From assembly GCA_023424965.1 (NCBI GenBank), contig JAFADI010000064.1, forward strand, positions 1 to 64,000: a stretch of 64,000 bases of DNA, given 5' to 3'. Shown here in pieces: positions 16,169 through 25,045 of the stretch. Position 1 is the stretch's first letter; each line of letters starts with the position of its first letter. Both the position numbers and the translations under genes were made by a program. The DNA comes from Bacillota bacterium. GTDB lineage: Bacteria > Bacillota > Clostridia > Acetivibrionales > JAFADI01. The notes below the pieces were generated by a model. That model was not told where the DNA came from. It saw only the letters and a program-made list of their open reading frames with translations, and made no database searches.

Positions 16169-17563
16169 TTGAAAAAACAAAAAGAAAAACTTCCAAAGGG
16201 TGTCATCGGCATTGCACTAATTTTGGTGCTGGGAGCACTTCCTCCCATGCTGGATGCCACCATTGTCAATATTGCGGTTAATGATTTAGCCCAATTATTC
16301 TCAACCACCTTTTCAGTCATGCAGTGGGTAGTGACCGGATATACCCTTGCCTTGGGCATCGCCGTTCCATTTTCCGGATGGTTAATCAAGAAATTCGATG
16401 GAAAGAAAATATTTATGAGCGCACTGGGGCTATTCTTGATAGCTTCTTTACTTTCCGGTATTGCGTGGAATATACAAAGCTTAATCGTATTTCGTATTCT
16501 ACAGGGGTTTGCATCAGGACTCTTGATTCCCACATTGACCACCATGATCGTTCAACTGGCGGGAGCGGAAAATCTTGGCCGTCTAATGTCCATTGTAGGA
16601 ATCCCGATTGTTTTCGGCCCGATTCTCGGCCCAATCATCGGCGGCTTAATTTTGAAGAATTTGACCTGGAACTGGCTGTTTTTCGTAAACCTTCCGATTG
16701 GGATTATAGCACTGCTCTTAATGCAGTGGAAGTTTCCAAAATTTGAAGCCGCGGACACTGACGCGAAAATGGATTGGTTTGGAATTCTGCTGCTGGCACT
16801 GACATCCGGAATGTTTATCTATGGTGTGACAAGAATCAAAGGGGCGAACGATAATGCAGCCGGCATTTTGTTTATTGTTATCGGTGCCGTTTCCATGTTG
16901 GCATACGTCCTTTACGCTTGGAGAATAAAAGAAAAGGCCTTGATCCCGCTGAAGCTGTTCTCGGCGAGAAATTTTAGCGCTTCGTTTATCTCCTTGTTTT
17001 TGGCCGGATTTGCCACCAATGGCCCCATGCTCCTGTTCCCGATGTTTTTCCAAAATGTGCGGGGATTGGATGTCATCACGTCGGCACTGTGGCTGATTCC
17101 CCAGGGAGTCGGTATGTTGGCGACAAGATCTCTTATCGGAAAGATGACCGACAGGATAGGCGCTCGTCTCGTGGTGCTGCCCTCGATTGTTGTTACGATC
17201 ATTGGTACTCTTCCGTTTGTTTTCTTTGACATGGGCACAAACCAGTTGTTTATATGGATTGTCCTATTGTTGCGCGGTATGGGTGTCGGCGGGGTGACGA
17301 TTCCTGTCATGAGTGATTCCTTTGTAGGGCTTGAAAAAACGCAGGTCCCACAGGCCAGTATCTCCACTCGAATCATCCAAAACATCGGTGCAGCATTTGG
17401 CTCTGCAATTCTGGCCACCGTTGTAAGCAACTCCATGGCCGGGAAAACGCTTACAGCTGCGAATATTTCCGGCGCCTATCATGCGGGATTTATTACAAGC
17501 TTAATTTTCATGGTGATTGGAATCATCCCGGCATTGTTCTTGACAAATAAACTGGGGAAATAG
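16169..17563 (+). CDS. MFS drug efflux transporter, DHA2 (EmrB/QacA) family
   Basis: About 464 residues with 14 predicted transmembrane segments. Motif D1-like LDATIVNIAVNDL near residue 25, the motif-A-like GWLIKKFDGKK loop, and the motif-C-like GPILGPIIGG are those of 14-helix proton-driven drug exporters. AAGGAG at 16154-16159 gives good spacing to TTG 16169; ATG 16160 directly abuts it and is less likely. It is divergent from, and probably controlled by, the TetR gene. The stop codon is also the first triplet of a long perfect hairpin repeat. The substrate is unknown. Confidence 0.9.
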   Translation: MKKQKEKLPKGVIGIALILVLGALPPMLDATIVNIAVNDLAQLFSTTFSVMQWVVTGYTLALGIAVPFSGWLIKKFDGKKIFMSALGLFLIASLLSGIAWNIQSLIVFRILQGFASGLLIPTLTTMIVQLAGAENLGRLMSIVGIPIVFGPILGPIIGGLILKNLTWNWLFFVNLPIGIIALLLMQWKFPKFEAADTDAKMDWFGILLLALTSGMFIYGVTRIKGANDNAAGILFIVIGAVSMLAYVLYAWRIKEKALIPLKLFSARNFSASFISLFLAGFATNGPMLLFPMFFQNVRGLDVITSALWLIPQGVGMLATRSLIGKMTDRIGARLVVLPSIVVTIIGTLPFVFFDMGTNQLFIWIVLLLRGMGVGGVTIPVMSDSFVGLEKTQVPQASISTRIIQNIGAAFGSAILATVVSNSMAGKTLTAANISGAYHAGFITSLIFMVIGIIPALFLTNKLGK

Positions 17564-17622
17564 ACAAGGGGACGGTTCTTCTGTCTGGCTAAAACCAGAC
17601 AGAAGAACCGTCCCCTTGTCTA
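17561..17622. repeat. Perfect 28-base-arm hairpin repeat of the GGGGACGG type, copy 2
   Basis: The arms 17561-17588 and 17595-17622 are exact reverse complements, separated by the six-base loop CTAAAA. The outer sequence AGGGGACGGTTCTTCTG resembles the abundant short palindromic repeats of clostridial genomes. Its first three bases are the TAG stop of the MFS gene. It could act as a bidirectional transcription barrier, though no T-run follows. It shares its core with the repeat at 15350. Confidence 0.85.
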
Positions 17623-17716
17623 CGCTGAATTCAACAGCTTTCGCAGAAGGAGTAACAGTACCTTTTTAGGGAACATAATATAGCATATATGAACATGCGG
17701 AAATGGTGAAATTTTT

Positions 17717-19153
17717 ATGCTATATGATCTCAACAGGCAGTGTCCTCAAAACCAATATTCCTATATTATTAAACCGGGAGACACGTTATATAAAATTGCG
17801 TTAGCATACCATGTGAGTGTTGCAAGTATCCTGACAGCAAATCCTGGAATCAATCCAAATTATCTTTGGGTCGGCCAGCATATATGCGTACCTCTTGGCT
17901 GTCCCTCCGGGTATTCTACTTATACGGTCAAAAGCGGGGATTCTCTGTTTTCGATAGCCAATAGATCTTCTACAACAGTTCAAGAATTATTAGCTGCGAA
18001 TCCTCAAATAACAAACCCCAATATCATACTTCTTGGACAAAAGCTCTGTGTACCGGTATATGACCCTATCGCAAAACTAGTCGGTGAAATGACGCTGGAA
18101 GAAAAAATCGGCCAGATGGTTATTGCCGGATTCGATGGCTATGAAGTTAATGATCAAGTCAGGTCATTGATTAGAAACTATCATGTGGGCGGCTTTATTT
18201 TATATGGATATAATGTGCAGAATACGAGCCAGCTTTTAGCTTTACTAAATTATATAAAAAGAACGAATTATGGAAATAAAATACCCCTATTTATATCGGT
18301 TGATGAAGAAGGCGGAAGGGTAAGCAGGATGCCCGCAGCCTTTAGAAGGTTTCCTACGAATGCAGTAATAGGGCGTGTGAATAATGGGGAGCTTTCCTAT
18401 CGGATTGGGAACACGATTGCAGAAGAAATAAAAGCCTTTGGCTTTAACATGAATTTTGCACCTGTGCTGGATATAAACAGCAATCCCAATAATCCTGTAA
18501 TCGGAGACAGGTCATTTGGCTCCAATGCCCAGATTGTAAGCAAGCTGGGTGTGCAGACCATGAAAGGCATCCAGGCTGGTGGAGTAATTCCGGTTGTCAA
18601 GCATTTCCCAGGCCATGGGGATACGTCCGTTGACTCTCACGTAGGACTGCCCTCTGTCAGTCACGATATGAACAGACTTAGAAGCTTTGAACTCATTCCT
18701 TTCCAGGAAGCAATTAACAACCAGGCAGATGCGGTGATGGTTGCTCATATTTTATTATATAAAATTGATCCCGCATATCCTGCTTCGCTATCAAAGACAA
18801 TCATTACCGATGTTTTAAGAAATCAATTGGGCTTTAATGGTGTGGTTATTACCGATGATATGACCATGGGGGCCATTGTCAAATACTACGACATAAGCAA
18901 TGCTGCAGTTAGATCGGTAAATGCCGGGAGCGACATTGTTTTGGTAGCCCGCGGCTATGATAATGAAGTAAAAGTAATCAATGCATTAACAAATGCGGCA
19001 AGAAACGGCACAATACCGATGGCAAGGATAAACGAGAGTGTATACAGGATATTGAGGTTAAAGCAAAAATACAATTTGGCGGATGCCATAATAAACACAA
19101 TTGACGTTAATAAAATTAACAGTGATATTGAGGCTGTTCTGCAGCAAATATAG
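17717..19153 (+). CDS. LysM-GH3 beta-N-acetylhexosaminidase (NagZ-like)
   Basis: A 478-residue protein. Residues about 18-62 and 65-112 are two LysM repeats (IKPGDTLYKIA and VKSGDSLFSIA), which bind peptidoglycan or chitin-type glycans. Residues about 120-450 form a glycoside hydrolase family 3 domain with SVDEEGG, the KHFPGHGDTSVDSH catalytic histidine loop and TDDMTMGAI, whose aspartate is the expected nucleophile. There is no signal peptide ahead of LysM, as in some clostridial spore-associated hydrolases. It should release N-acetylglucosamine from cell-wall muropeptides or similar glycans. The ATG at 17717 has only a weak ribosome site. Monocistronic. Confidence 0.9.
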   Translation: MLYDLNRQCPQNQYSYIIKPGDTLYKIALAYHVSVASILTANPGINPNYLWVGQHICVPLGCPSGYSTYTVKSGDSLFSIANRSSTTVQELLAANPQITNPNIILLGQKLCVPVYDPIAKLVGEMTLEEKIGQMVIAGFDGYEVNDQVRSLIRNYHVGGFILYGYNVQNTSQLLALLNYIKRTNYGNKIPLFISVDEEGGRVSRMPAAFRRFPTNAVIGRVNNGELSYRIGNTIAEEIKAFGFNMNFAPVLDINSNPNNPVIGDRSFGSNAQIVSKLGVQTMKGIQAGGVIPVVKHFPGHGDTSVDSHVGLPSVSHDMNRLRSFELIPFQEAINNQADAVMVAHILLYKIDPAYPASLSKTIITDVLRNQLGFNGVVITDDMTMGAIVKYYDISNAAVRSVNAGSDIVLVARGYDNEVKVINALTNAARNGTIPMARINESVYRILRLKQKYNLADAIINTIDVNKINSDIEAVLQQI

Positions 19154-19361
19154 GGGTTAGTATTATGTTGAATTATCCATCGTCAGTATCTGCATTCAGT
19201 CAACAAGTGCTTTTGAAGGACTTTACTATCTGAGAAAACTTCAAAATAGCAAGGATGTGGGAAAATCAACTTTACTCCTCCACCTTAAAGCCTTGAATAA
19301 GAAGGCTCGCAGTAGTAGAATAAGATGTGTGCCATATCAGATTTTTGGGGGAGGAAAAAGT

Positions 19362-19859
19362 ATGAGAACGATTAAAGCAAAACCTTTAACCATTGAAGCC
19401 TTTGCACAGTATGGAAGCTTTGTAAATGTACTGAATCCGGAGGGGCATTTTCTGGGGGGAGAAGAGTCCCGGTTCTACAATGACCCTGTTACGCTGGCTG
19501 TCGGTGGTATTTCATCCGTGGCATTTTCACCGTTGGTGATGATGAAGCCGAAGGATATGATTATAACAAAAGCCGAATACCACACAAGTACGGGAGAGGG
19601 CATATTGATTATGGATGACGACGCCATCGTCCATGTTGCTCCGCCAACGTCCCATACGCCCGTTCCGGAGAAAACCGAGGCCTTTGTCGTCCCGAAAGGA
19701 ACCTTCCTCAAGCTCAATACCGCCGTATGGCACTTAGGGCCGCTGCCTGTAAACAATGAGGTGCTGCATGTGCTGATTGTGCTGCCTGAGCGCATTTATG
19801 CCAATGACTGCGTTGTTGTGGAGTACAAAGAGGAAGAATACATAAAGATCGAACTTTAA
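19362..19859 (+). CDS. Ureidoglycolate lyase (AllA)-fold cupin-like protein
   Basis: A 165-residue protein starting at ATG 19362 behind GGGGGAGG. The opening RTIKAKPLTIEAFAQYGSF, the central HTSTGEGILIMDDDAIVHVAPP and the late KGTFLKLNTAVWHLGPLP are arranged as in the ureidoglycolate lyase superfamily, a cupin-like barrel. No purine-degradation genes are nearby, so the substrate is open; many such stand-alone clostridial members have unknown roles. The 200 bases upstream contain only a frame without similarity. A terminator hairpin follows at 19930. Confidence 0.7.
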   Translation: MRTIKAKPLTIEAFAQYGSFVNVLNPEGHFLGGEESRFYNDPVTLAVGGISSVAFSPLVMMKPKDMIITKAEYHTSTGEGILIMDDDAIVHVAPPTSHTPVPEKTEAFVVPKGTFLKLNTAVWHLGPLPVNNEVLHVLIVLPERIYANDCVVVEYKEEEYIKIEL

Positions 19860-19929
19860 ATAGGTATTACATTAATTGAGGTATTCCACGGTTGGGAACG
19901 GATGAGACCAAATATAGAGCTAAACCGAG

Positions 19930-19968
19930 AAAAGAGTAAGGTATGACACTTATACGTTTACTCTTTTT
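19930..19968 (+). terminator. Rho-independent terminator
   Basis: AAAAGAGTAA (19930-19939) pairs with TTACTCTTTT (19958-19967), with a smaller GTAT/ATAC inner stem, and ends in Ts. It closes the AllA-like transcript. Confidence 0.75.
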
Positions 19969-20033
19969 GTTTGCCTCAGTGTGCAGAATTCTTTAAAATA
20001 AATCCGCAAAATCGAATGCCGCTTATTCAAATA

Positions 20034-20062
20034 TTGATGTGCTGATAAAATTAAGATATAAT
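20034..20062 (+). promoter_or_regulatory. Promoter of the Phd/ParE toxin-antitoxin operon
   Basis: TTGATG (20034-20039) and TATAAT (20057-20062) with exactly 17 bases between them, 30 bases before the antitoxin ATG. Antitoxin autoregulation at this site is expected from the family. Confidence 0.7.
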
Positions 20063-20092
20063 TATGATAATACATTAGGCGGAGTGGTGAAC

Positions 20093-20359
20093 ATGATTCA
20101 AATAAGACCAGTTTCGGATTTAAGAAATAAATTTCCCGAGATCGAAGAAATAGTGGTTAAAGAAGGTACTCCTGTTTTTCTTACAAAAAACGGTTATGGG
20201 TCGATGGTTGTAATGAGCCTAGAAAAGTATGCGGAATTGACGGACGAGGTAGAAATCAAACTCGACGAAGCCGACCGGGAGGCGGAAGCCACCGATGTCA
20301 GACATACGCATGAAGAAGTCTTTTCAAGGGTGAGGACAAGAATCAATGATGGAAGGTAG
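20093..20359 (+). CDS. Phd/YefM family antitoxin
   Basis: An 88-residue protein with the Phd/YefM N-terminal DNA-binding domain: IQIRPVSDLRNKFPEIEE, then PVFLTKNGYGSMVVMSLEKYAEL. The acidic C-terminal tail would wrap the toxin. ATG 20093 follows GGCGGAGTGG; the frame upstream is not conserved in type. The stop codon overlaps the toxin start by 14 bases, a normal arrangement for coupled antitoxin-toxin translation. It should neutralise the downstream ParE/RelE toxin and repress its own promoter. Confidence 0.9.
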   Translation: MIQIRPVSDLRNKFPEIEEIVVKEGTPVFLTKNGYGSMVVMSLEKYAELTDEVEIKLDEADREAEATDVRHTHEEVFSRVRTRINDGR

Positions 20360-20663
20360 GTTTTCCCTGAGATACATTCCAAGATTTGAAGAAGACCTGA
20401 ATGAAATTGTCGATTATATTGCATTCAAACTTCAAAACCAGGCGAGTGCAAAGAACTTGGTTGAGAAAATCGAAAATGCAATATTGGAAAGGCTTATTTG
20501 TCCGCTGGCATTTGAACCGTTTCAGTCAAGCAGGAGAAGAAAAAATCCATATTACCGGATTTACGTTGAGAATTTTGTAGTCTATTATGTTGTTATTGGC
20601 GATGTAATGGAAGTGAGAAGGGTCCTTTACAAAGGTAGAGATTCGGGCAGGATAATCAAGTAA
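20346..20663 (+). CDS. RelE/ParE family toxin
   Basis: A 105-residue basic protein with the RelE/ParE pattern: RYIPRFEEDLNEIVDYIA in the first helix, SSRRRKNPYYRIYVENFVVYYVV and the VRRVLYKGRD ending. The YRIYVENFVVYYVV strand and terminal arginine-rich turn are characteristic. RelE members cut mRNA in the ribosome A site, ParE members poison gyrase; the sequence does not decide. It overlaps the antitoxin gene and is followed by a strong terminator after 80 bases. Confidence 0.9.
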   Translation: MMEGRFSLRYIPRFEEDLNEIVDYIAFKLQNQASAKNLVEKIENAILERLICPLAFEPFQSSRRRKNPYYRIYVENFVVYYVVIGDVMEVRRVLYKGRDSGRIIK

Positions 20664-20742
20664 GGCTGCGGATTCCAAAGCGATCTCTTGGGGAATTTGC
20701 TTTCCGTGAAGGGCTCGGTGGGAATTTTGAACGATAAACTTT

Positions 20743-20775
20743 GAGGAATGTTGAAACGACGGCATTCCTCTTTTT
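20743..20775 (+). terminator. Rho-independent terminator after the Phd/ParE pair
   Basis: GAGGAATG (20743-20750) and CATTCCTC (20763-20770) form a perfect 8-base stem, followed by TTTTTCT. Confidence 0.85.
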
Positions 20776-20964
20776 CTATGTAGAAAAACAGAACCCGCAT
20801 ATTTTCTCCTCCCACTTTTATTATATCACATGCAATTTTTAAACATAAGTCTTATATTTAACATTTATTGTGTGTATCATTAGAACGGATGTAGCCCTTT
20901 GAAAGTTAACTTCACCCCTTGAGACTTGATTTTGAGAAAATAAAAGAAGTAAAGGAGGAATGGG

Positions 20965-23223
20965 ATGATTACAGACAAAAAAACATGGAATGATGAAAGG
21001 ACCTATCTGGAGAGGGTTGGCCATGAAATAAAAATACAGCTTGATCATGGGACGAATGCCGTAAGTGATTACAAAAAGGAAGCCATCGGCCTGCAGAAGA
21101 AAATGTGGGAGGAGGTTAAATGCACTCCTACGAGTTTGTTTGATCTGGAGGATGCTACGCAGATATGGCAATATCAAGCAGCCATCTCGAATCAGGCCCG
21201 GAAATATAAAATTTCCTTTGATAAGGTAAGCCGTCTTGAACGGATGCTGGAAAGTCCCTATTTCGGAAGAATAGACTTTGTTGAAGCCGGAGAAGAAAAG
21301 GGGGAACAAATCTACATCGGCATACACAACTTAAGTACAAACAATACCATGGAGATTCTTGTCTATGACTGGAGAGCGCCAATTGCAGGCATGTTTTATG
21401 ACTTCGAAATCGGGTCATGCAGTTATGACTGTCCTGCAGGTTCAATCACCGGACAAATGCTGCTTAAGAGACAATACAAAATCGAAAATTCGGATATTGT
21501 CTACATGTTTGACAGCAGCTTAAATATAAATGATGAAATGCTCCGGGAAATCCTGGGGAAAAGCACCGATAACCGGATGAAAACCATTGTGACCAGTATC
21601 CAGCGGGAGCAGAATGCCGTTATCAGGAATAATGAAAACAAAATATTAATCGTAGAAGGCCCTGCCGGCAGCGGAAAGACTTCCATTGCGCTTCACAGGG
21701 CAGCGTATCTCCTGTACAAATTCCGGGACAGCATAACGTCGGAAAACATCCTGGTTTTTTCTCCAAACCATGTGTTTGAAGATTATATTTCCAATGTGCT
21801 GCCTGAATTGGGAGAAGAAAATATTCAAAGAAGCACCTTTGCCGACTTTTTTGGAACTATGCCTGGGACGGAATACCGGATTGAAACGGTGAATCAGCAA
21901 ATGGAATACATCTTGTCCGGCTATTCGGATGAGACAAGGCTGCGTTGCATTAAATTCAAAGCGTCATCACAGTTTCTCGCCATCTTGAAAAATTATGTAC
22001 GGCATCTTAAAAACGGAATGAGTGAGGAATTTGAAAATTTAACATACCAGGGTGACCTTGTTATTTCTGCGGAGGATATTTATCAGCTTTTTCGGAAGGA
22101 TTACAGCCTTTTTCCCTATGCCAAACGGTTGGAAAAGCTGCGTCAAAGACTCTTTTACCTCCTGGAGCAATGTGAGGAAAAGCGGGTTAGGGAATTGGCG
22201 GAAAATCTCTCGGTCACCGAAGAAGAGAAAACATTGGCAGATCGGAAAGCAAAGACGGAATATGAGTCTCTTAAAAATGATATCCTGCAAATGACATCCT
22301 TTGATATTTACCGGCTGTACAGGGAGCTGTTCCAGAATATCGAGTCCTTCGCCAAAGCGGATGACAACCAGGAAATAGAGGACTTCCGCAGTTTTGGCAT
22401 TTATACAATCCGCCAATTGGAACAGGGCATCCTCAATTATGAGGATGTGGCTCCAACGGTATTTCTGAAAACCCTGCTGGATGCTGCAAATGATACAAAC
22501 TCCGTAAAGCATGTCATCATTGATGAGGCTCAGGATTATACAGCGATTCAATATGAGATTTTCAAGAAAGCTTTTGAACACAGCAATATGACGATTCTTG
22601 GGGATGTGAACCAGTCTGTCAACGGATATATGAATATTGGGAGTTTTGATATCATTGCCGGGGTATTCAATAGAAAGGATACCCAAAGTATCACTTTAAC
22701 AAAGAGCTACCGCTCCAGCAGAGAGATTGCGGATTTTTGCAAAGAAATCCTTGTGCCTCCGAGCAGCACGGAACAGTTGAACCGGCACGGCAGTAAACCT
22801 AAAATCATAAAGCTTGCGGAGAGAGAGCTATGCAGAAGGATTGCCGATGACATCCTCGAACTGAAAAACAGGAACCATAAGCTCATCGCCGTTATCTGTA
22901 AAACGGCGGGCCAGTGTGAAGCTGTGTATAAAGCGGTTCATTCCTATGTGGACATAAGCCTTATATCAAACCAAAATGAAGTATACCAGGGTGGGGTAGT
23001 GGTAATTCCTTCTTACCTTGCAAAAGGACTTGAATTTGATGCTGTTTTAGTGAATTCCATTGAGGATAGGGATTATTCCCAGGCGGAGGACAGAAGGCTG
23101 CTATACACCGTATGTACAAGAGCTTTACATGAACTGTATCTATACTATTTTGACCATATGTCCGGGTTTGTAAAAAAAATCGGTGAGGAATTGTATACGC
23201 AATATGCGGACAAAGCGGTTTGA
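20965..23223 (+). CDS. HelD-type RNA polymerase-associated motor ATPase (UvrD-like superfamily 1)
   Basis: A 752-residue protein with a 190-residue N-terminal arm that is predicted coiled coil at the start, followed by superfamily 1 motor domains. Key features are Walker A GPAGSGKTSIALHRAAYLL at about residue 230, VIIDEAQDYTAIQYE (Walker B), GDVNQSVNGY, SYRSSREIADF and AKGLEFDAVLV. The absence of an extensive DNA helicase C-terminus and the YDWRAPIAGMFYD segment are typical of HelD, which removes or recycles stalled RNA polymerase and in some species gives rifamycin tolerance. AGGAGG precedes the ATG at six bases. Monocistronic. Confidence 0.88.
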   Translation: MITDKKTWNDERTYLERVGHEIKIQLDHGTNAVSDYKKEAIGLQKKMWEEVKCTPTSLFDLEDATQIWQYQAAISNQARKYKISFDKVSRLERMLESPYFGRIDFVEAGEEKGEQIYIGIHNLSTNNTMEILVYDWRAPIAGMFYDFEIGSCSYDCPAGSITGQMLLKRQYKIENSDIVYMFDSSLNINDEMLREILGKSTDNRMKTIVTSIQREQNAVIRNNENKILIVEGPAGSGKTSIALHRAAYLLYKFRDSITSENILVFSPNHVFEDYISNVLPELGEENIQRSTFADFFGTMPGTEYRIETVNQQMEYILSGYSDETRLRCIKFKASSQFLAILKNYVRHLKNGMSEEFENLTYQGDLVISAEDIYQLFRKDYSLFPYAKRLEKLRQRLFYLLEQCEEKRVRELAENLSVTEEEKTLADRKAKTEYESLKNDILQMTSFDIYRLYRELFQNIESFAKADDNQEIEDFRSFGIYTIRQLEQGILNYEDVAPTVFLKTLLDAANDTNSVKHVIIDEAQDYTAIQYEIFKKAFEHSNMTILGDVNQSVNGYMNIGSFDIIAGVFNRKDTQSITLTKSYRSSREIADFCKEILVPPSSTEQLNRHGSKPKIIKLAERELCRRIADDILELKNRNHKLIAVICKTAGQCEAVYKAVHSYVDISLISNQNEVYQGGVVVIPSYLAKGLEFDAVLVNSIEDRDYSQAEDRRLLYTVCTRALHELYLYYFDHMSGFVKKIGEELYTQYADKAV

Positions 23224-23295
23224 AGATGCGCTGCGTATTATTTCCAATTATCCTACGAGTGGATTGCAGAAATGAAACTCTAAATATCTGTTAAA

Positions 23296-23334
23296 GGAAA
23301 TTTATTGCGAAAGCTTCTTGACGCAATAATTTCC
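23296..23334 (+). terminator. Hairpin downstream of helD, possible terminator
   Basis: GGAAATTTATTGCG and CGCAATAATTTCC pair with one bulged base around a 12-base loop. Only TTATGC follows, so termination would be weak. Confidence 0.45.
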
Positions 23335-23343
23335 TTATGCTAC

Positions 23344-23377
23344 CATATGAATGAATAAAAAAATATTCATTCATATG
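23344..23377. promoter_or_regulatory. Perfect 14-base palindrome, operator for the TetR protein that follows
   Basis: CATATGAATGAATA (23344-23357) and TATTCATTCATATG (23364-23377) are exact reverse complements around an A6 loop. TGAATGAATA-type half-sites are common in TetR-family operators. It ends about 60 bases before the TetR start, so autorepression together with control of apbE and the FMN-binding gene is likely. Confidence 0.7.
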
Positions 23378-23437
23378 TGTGGATGTGTTTGGAAGAACTG
23401 AGGATGGATGAAAAAATTAAACGCTGCGGAGGATGAA

Positions 23438-24022
23438 ATGGAGAATAAGAAAGAGGAACTATTTGCCTGCGGAAAGGAGCTGTTCAGCACCAAAGGCTTC
23501 AAGGATACGAATGTGGCCGATATTACCCAAAAAGCCGGTGTGAGCGTAGGCACATTTTACAATTATTACGCCTCCAAAGAGAAGCTGTTCATGGAGATCT
23601 TCCTTGAGGGAAATGTCAGGTTAAAAGAGAGCATCATGGAGTCCGTTAATCCGGAGGAGGATCCTGCAGCACTGGTAAAACACATGCTGGAACGGAATAT
23701 GGCAGGAATAAAAGCCGACCCCATCCTGAGTCAGTGGTATAACCGGGAGGTATTTGCCAAAATTGAGCGGCTTTACCGGGAAGAAAACGGGATTGGTTTC
23801 ATGGACTTTTTATACAGCGACTCCCTGAAAATGGTTCAAAAATGGCAGGCTGAGGGAAAAATGAGAGACGACATTGATTGCAGGCTGGTGATGGCTATTT
23901 TCGCAGCGCTTATCAACATCGACACTCACAAGGAGGAAATCGGCCTTGAATACTTTCCGCAGATTCTGGATTATATGACGGAGTTCGTCATGAAGGGACT
24001 GACTGTCCGTGACAGCCAGTGA
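23438..24022 (+). CDS. TetR family transcriptional regulator
   Basis: About 194 residues with a canonical TetR DNA-binding domain (NVADITQKAGVSVGTFYNYYASKEKLF at residues 30-58). ATG 23438 follows GGAGG at five bases; ATG 23408 is also possible with a weaker site and would add ten residues. The gene overlaps the start region of the flavin transferase gene and forms an operon with it and the FMN-binding protein, behind a palindromic operator. It probably senses a redox- or flavin-related or toxic ligand. Confidence 0.9.
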   Translation: MENKKEELFACGKELFSTKGFKDTNVADITQKAGVSVGTFYNYYASKEKLFMEIFLEGNVRLKESIMESVNPEEDPAALVKHMLERNMAGIKADPILSQWYNREVFAKIERLYREENGIGFMDFLYSDSLKMVQKWQAEGKMRDDIDCRLVMAIFAALINIDTHKEEIGLEYFPQILDYMTEFVMKGLTVRDSQ

Positions 24023-24075
24023 GTCCGGTGCGGCAGATGGCGGAAACCCTTGCTTTTTATAAAGGGAGTAAGAGC

Positions 24076-25029
24076 ATGGATAGAACAGGCATGGAAACAG
24101 TGCATTCCGGTATGGGTACGCAAATGATGCATAAAGCCTTTGGCAGTTACGCCAGGGAAGCGCTGCGCGCCGCAGCGGGCGAGGCCAAAAGGCTGGAAGG
24201 CCTGCTCAGCCGTTTTCTCCCGGAAAGTGATGTGGGCAGGCTCAATAGGTCTGCCGGTATCAAGGGTGAGGAGGTAAGTCCCGAAACTTATCAGGTGCTG
24301 GAGCAGGCCATGGGATACTCGAAAATCTTTCAGGGACTATTCGATGTCACTGTCGCCCCGCTGGTAGACCTGTGGGACTATAAGCATGCGTCGGAGTCCC
24401 CAGGGGAAGTGCGGATAGGGCAGGTCCTCTCTCTGGTCAATTACCGCGACCTGGCATTGGATTCCGGCAAGAAGAGGGCGGGATTGAAAAAGGCGGGCCA
24501 GGCCATTGATCTGGGCGGTATCGGAAAGGGTTTTGCCAGCGACCGCTTCATGGAAATATTCAAAGCGTATGGCGTTGCTTCGGCTTTTTCCAATATCGGA
24601 GGAAATGTGTCCACCCTGGGAAATAAGCCGGACGGCTCTCCCTGGCGCGTGGGCATCCGGCACCCGCGGCAGGAAGGCATCCTTGGCGCGGTAGCAGTAA
24701 CCGAAAAGGCGGTGGTCACTTCCGGGGACTATGAGCGGTATTTTATCGACAGGCAGGACAGACGGCGGCATCATATTTTAAACCCGGTCACCGGCTATCC
24801 TGCGGAATCCGGGCTTGTCAGCGTGACCGTGGTTTCGGACAGTGCCATGGCTGCGGACGCACTGTCCACCGCCATATTTGTGGCCGGTCTGGAAAAGGGG
24901 ATTGCGCTTCTGGAAAGGGTTCCGCGGACTGAAGCGGTTCTTGTGGACGGGAGGCTGCGGGTCTATGTCACGCCGGGGCTGCGGCAGCGTTTTGCAGCCG
25001 CTGGGGGAATTGAGGCAAAGGTTCTGTAG
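24076..25029 (+). CDS. apbE: FAD:protein FMN transferase, ApbE family
   Basis: About 317 residues. Family signatures in order: DVTVAPLVDLWDY, the DLGGIGKGFASDR loop, NIGGNVSTLG, SGDYERYF, HHILNPVTGYPAESG and DALSTAIFVAG, which include the Mg-binding acidic residues. ApbE transfers FMN from FAD to a threonine in S/T-GA-T motifs. There is no signal peptide or lipobox, in contrast to exported ApbE lipoproteins, so this copy would act in the cytoplasm before export, or an unusual start is missed. ATG 24076 behind GGGAG is chosen over a GTG that overlaps the TetR stop. Its natural client is the FMN-binding protein 16 bases downstream; RnfG and RnfD are other candidates. Confidence 0.9.
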   Translation: MDRTGMETVHSGMGTQMMHKAFGSYAREALRAAAGEAKRLEGLLSRFLPESDVGRLNRSAGIKGEEVSPETYQVLEQAMGYSKIFQGLFDVTVAPLVDLWDYKHASESPGEVRIGQVLSLVNYRDLALDSGKKRAGLKKAGQAIDLGGIGKGFASDRFMEIFKAYGVASAFSNIGGNVSTLGNKPDGSPWRVGIRHPRQEGILGAVAVTEKAVVTSGDYERYFIDRQDRRRHHILNPVTGYPAESGLVSVTVVSDSAMAADALSTAIFVAGLEKGIALLERVPRTEAVLVDGRLRVYVTPGLRQRFAAAGGIEAKVL

Positions 25030-25045
25030 AAAGGAATGAAATAGT

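Noticed and set aside
19257..19361. An N-terminal extension of the AllA-like gene containing VGKSTLLL, like a Walker A loop
   Set aside because: The internal ATG at 19362 has a strong GGGGGAGG site and fits the family start; the loop-like string lacks the rest of a P-loop domain.
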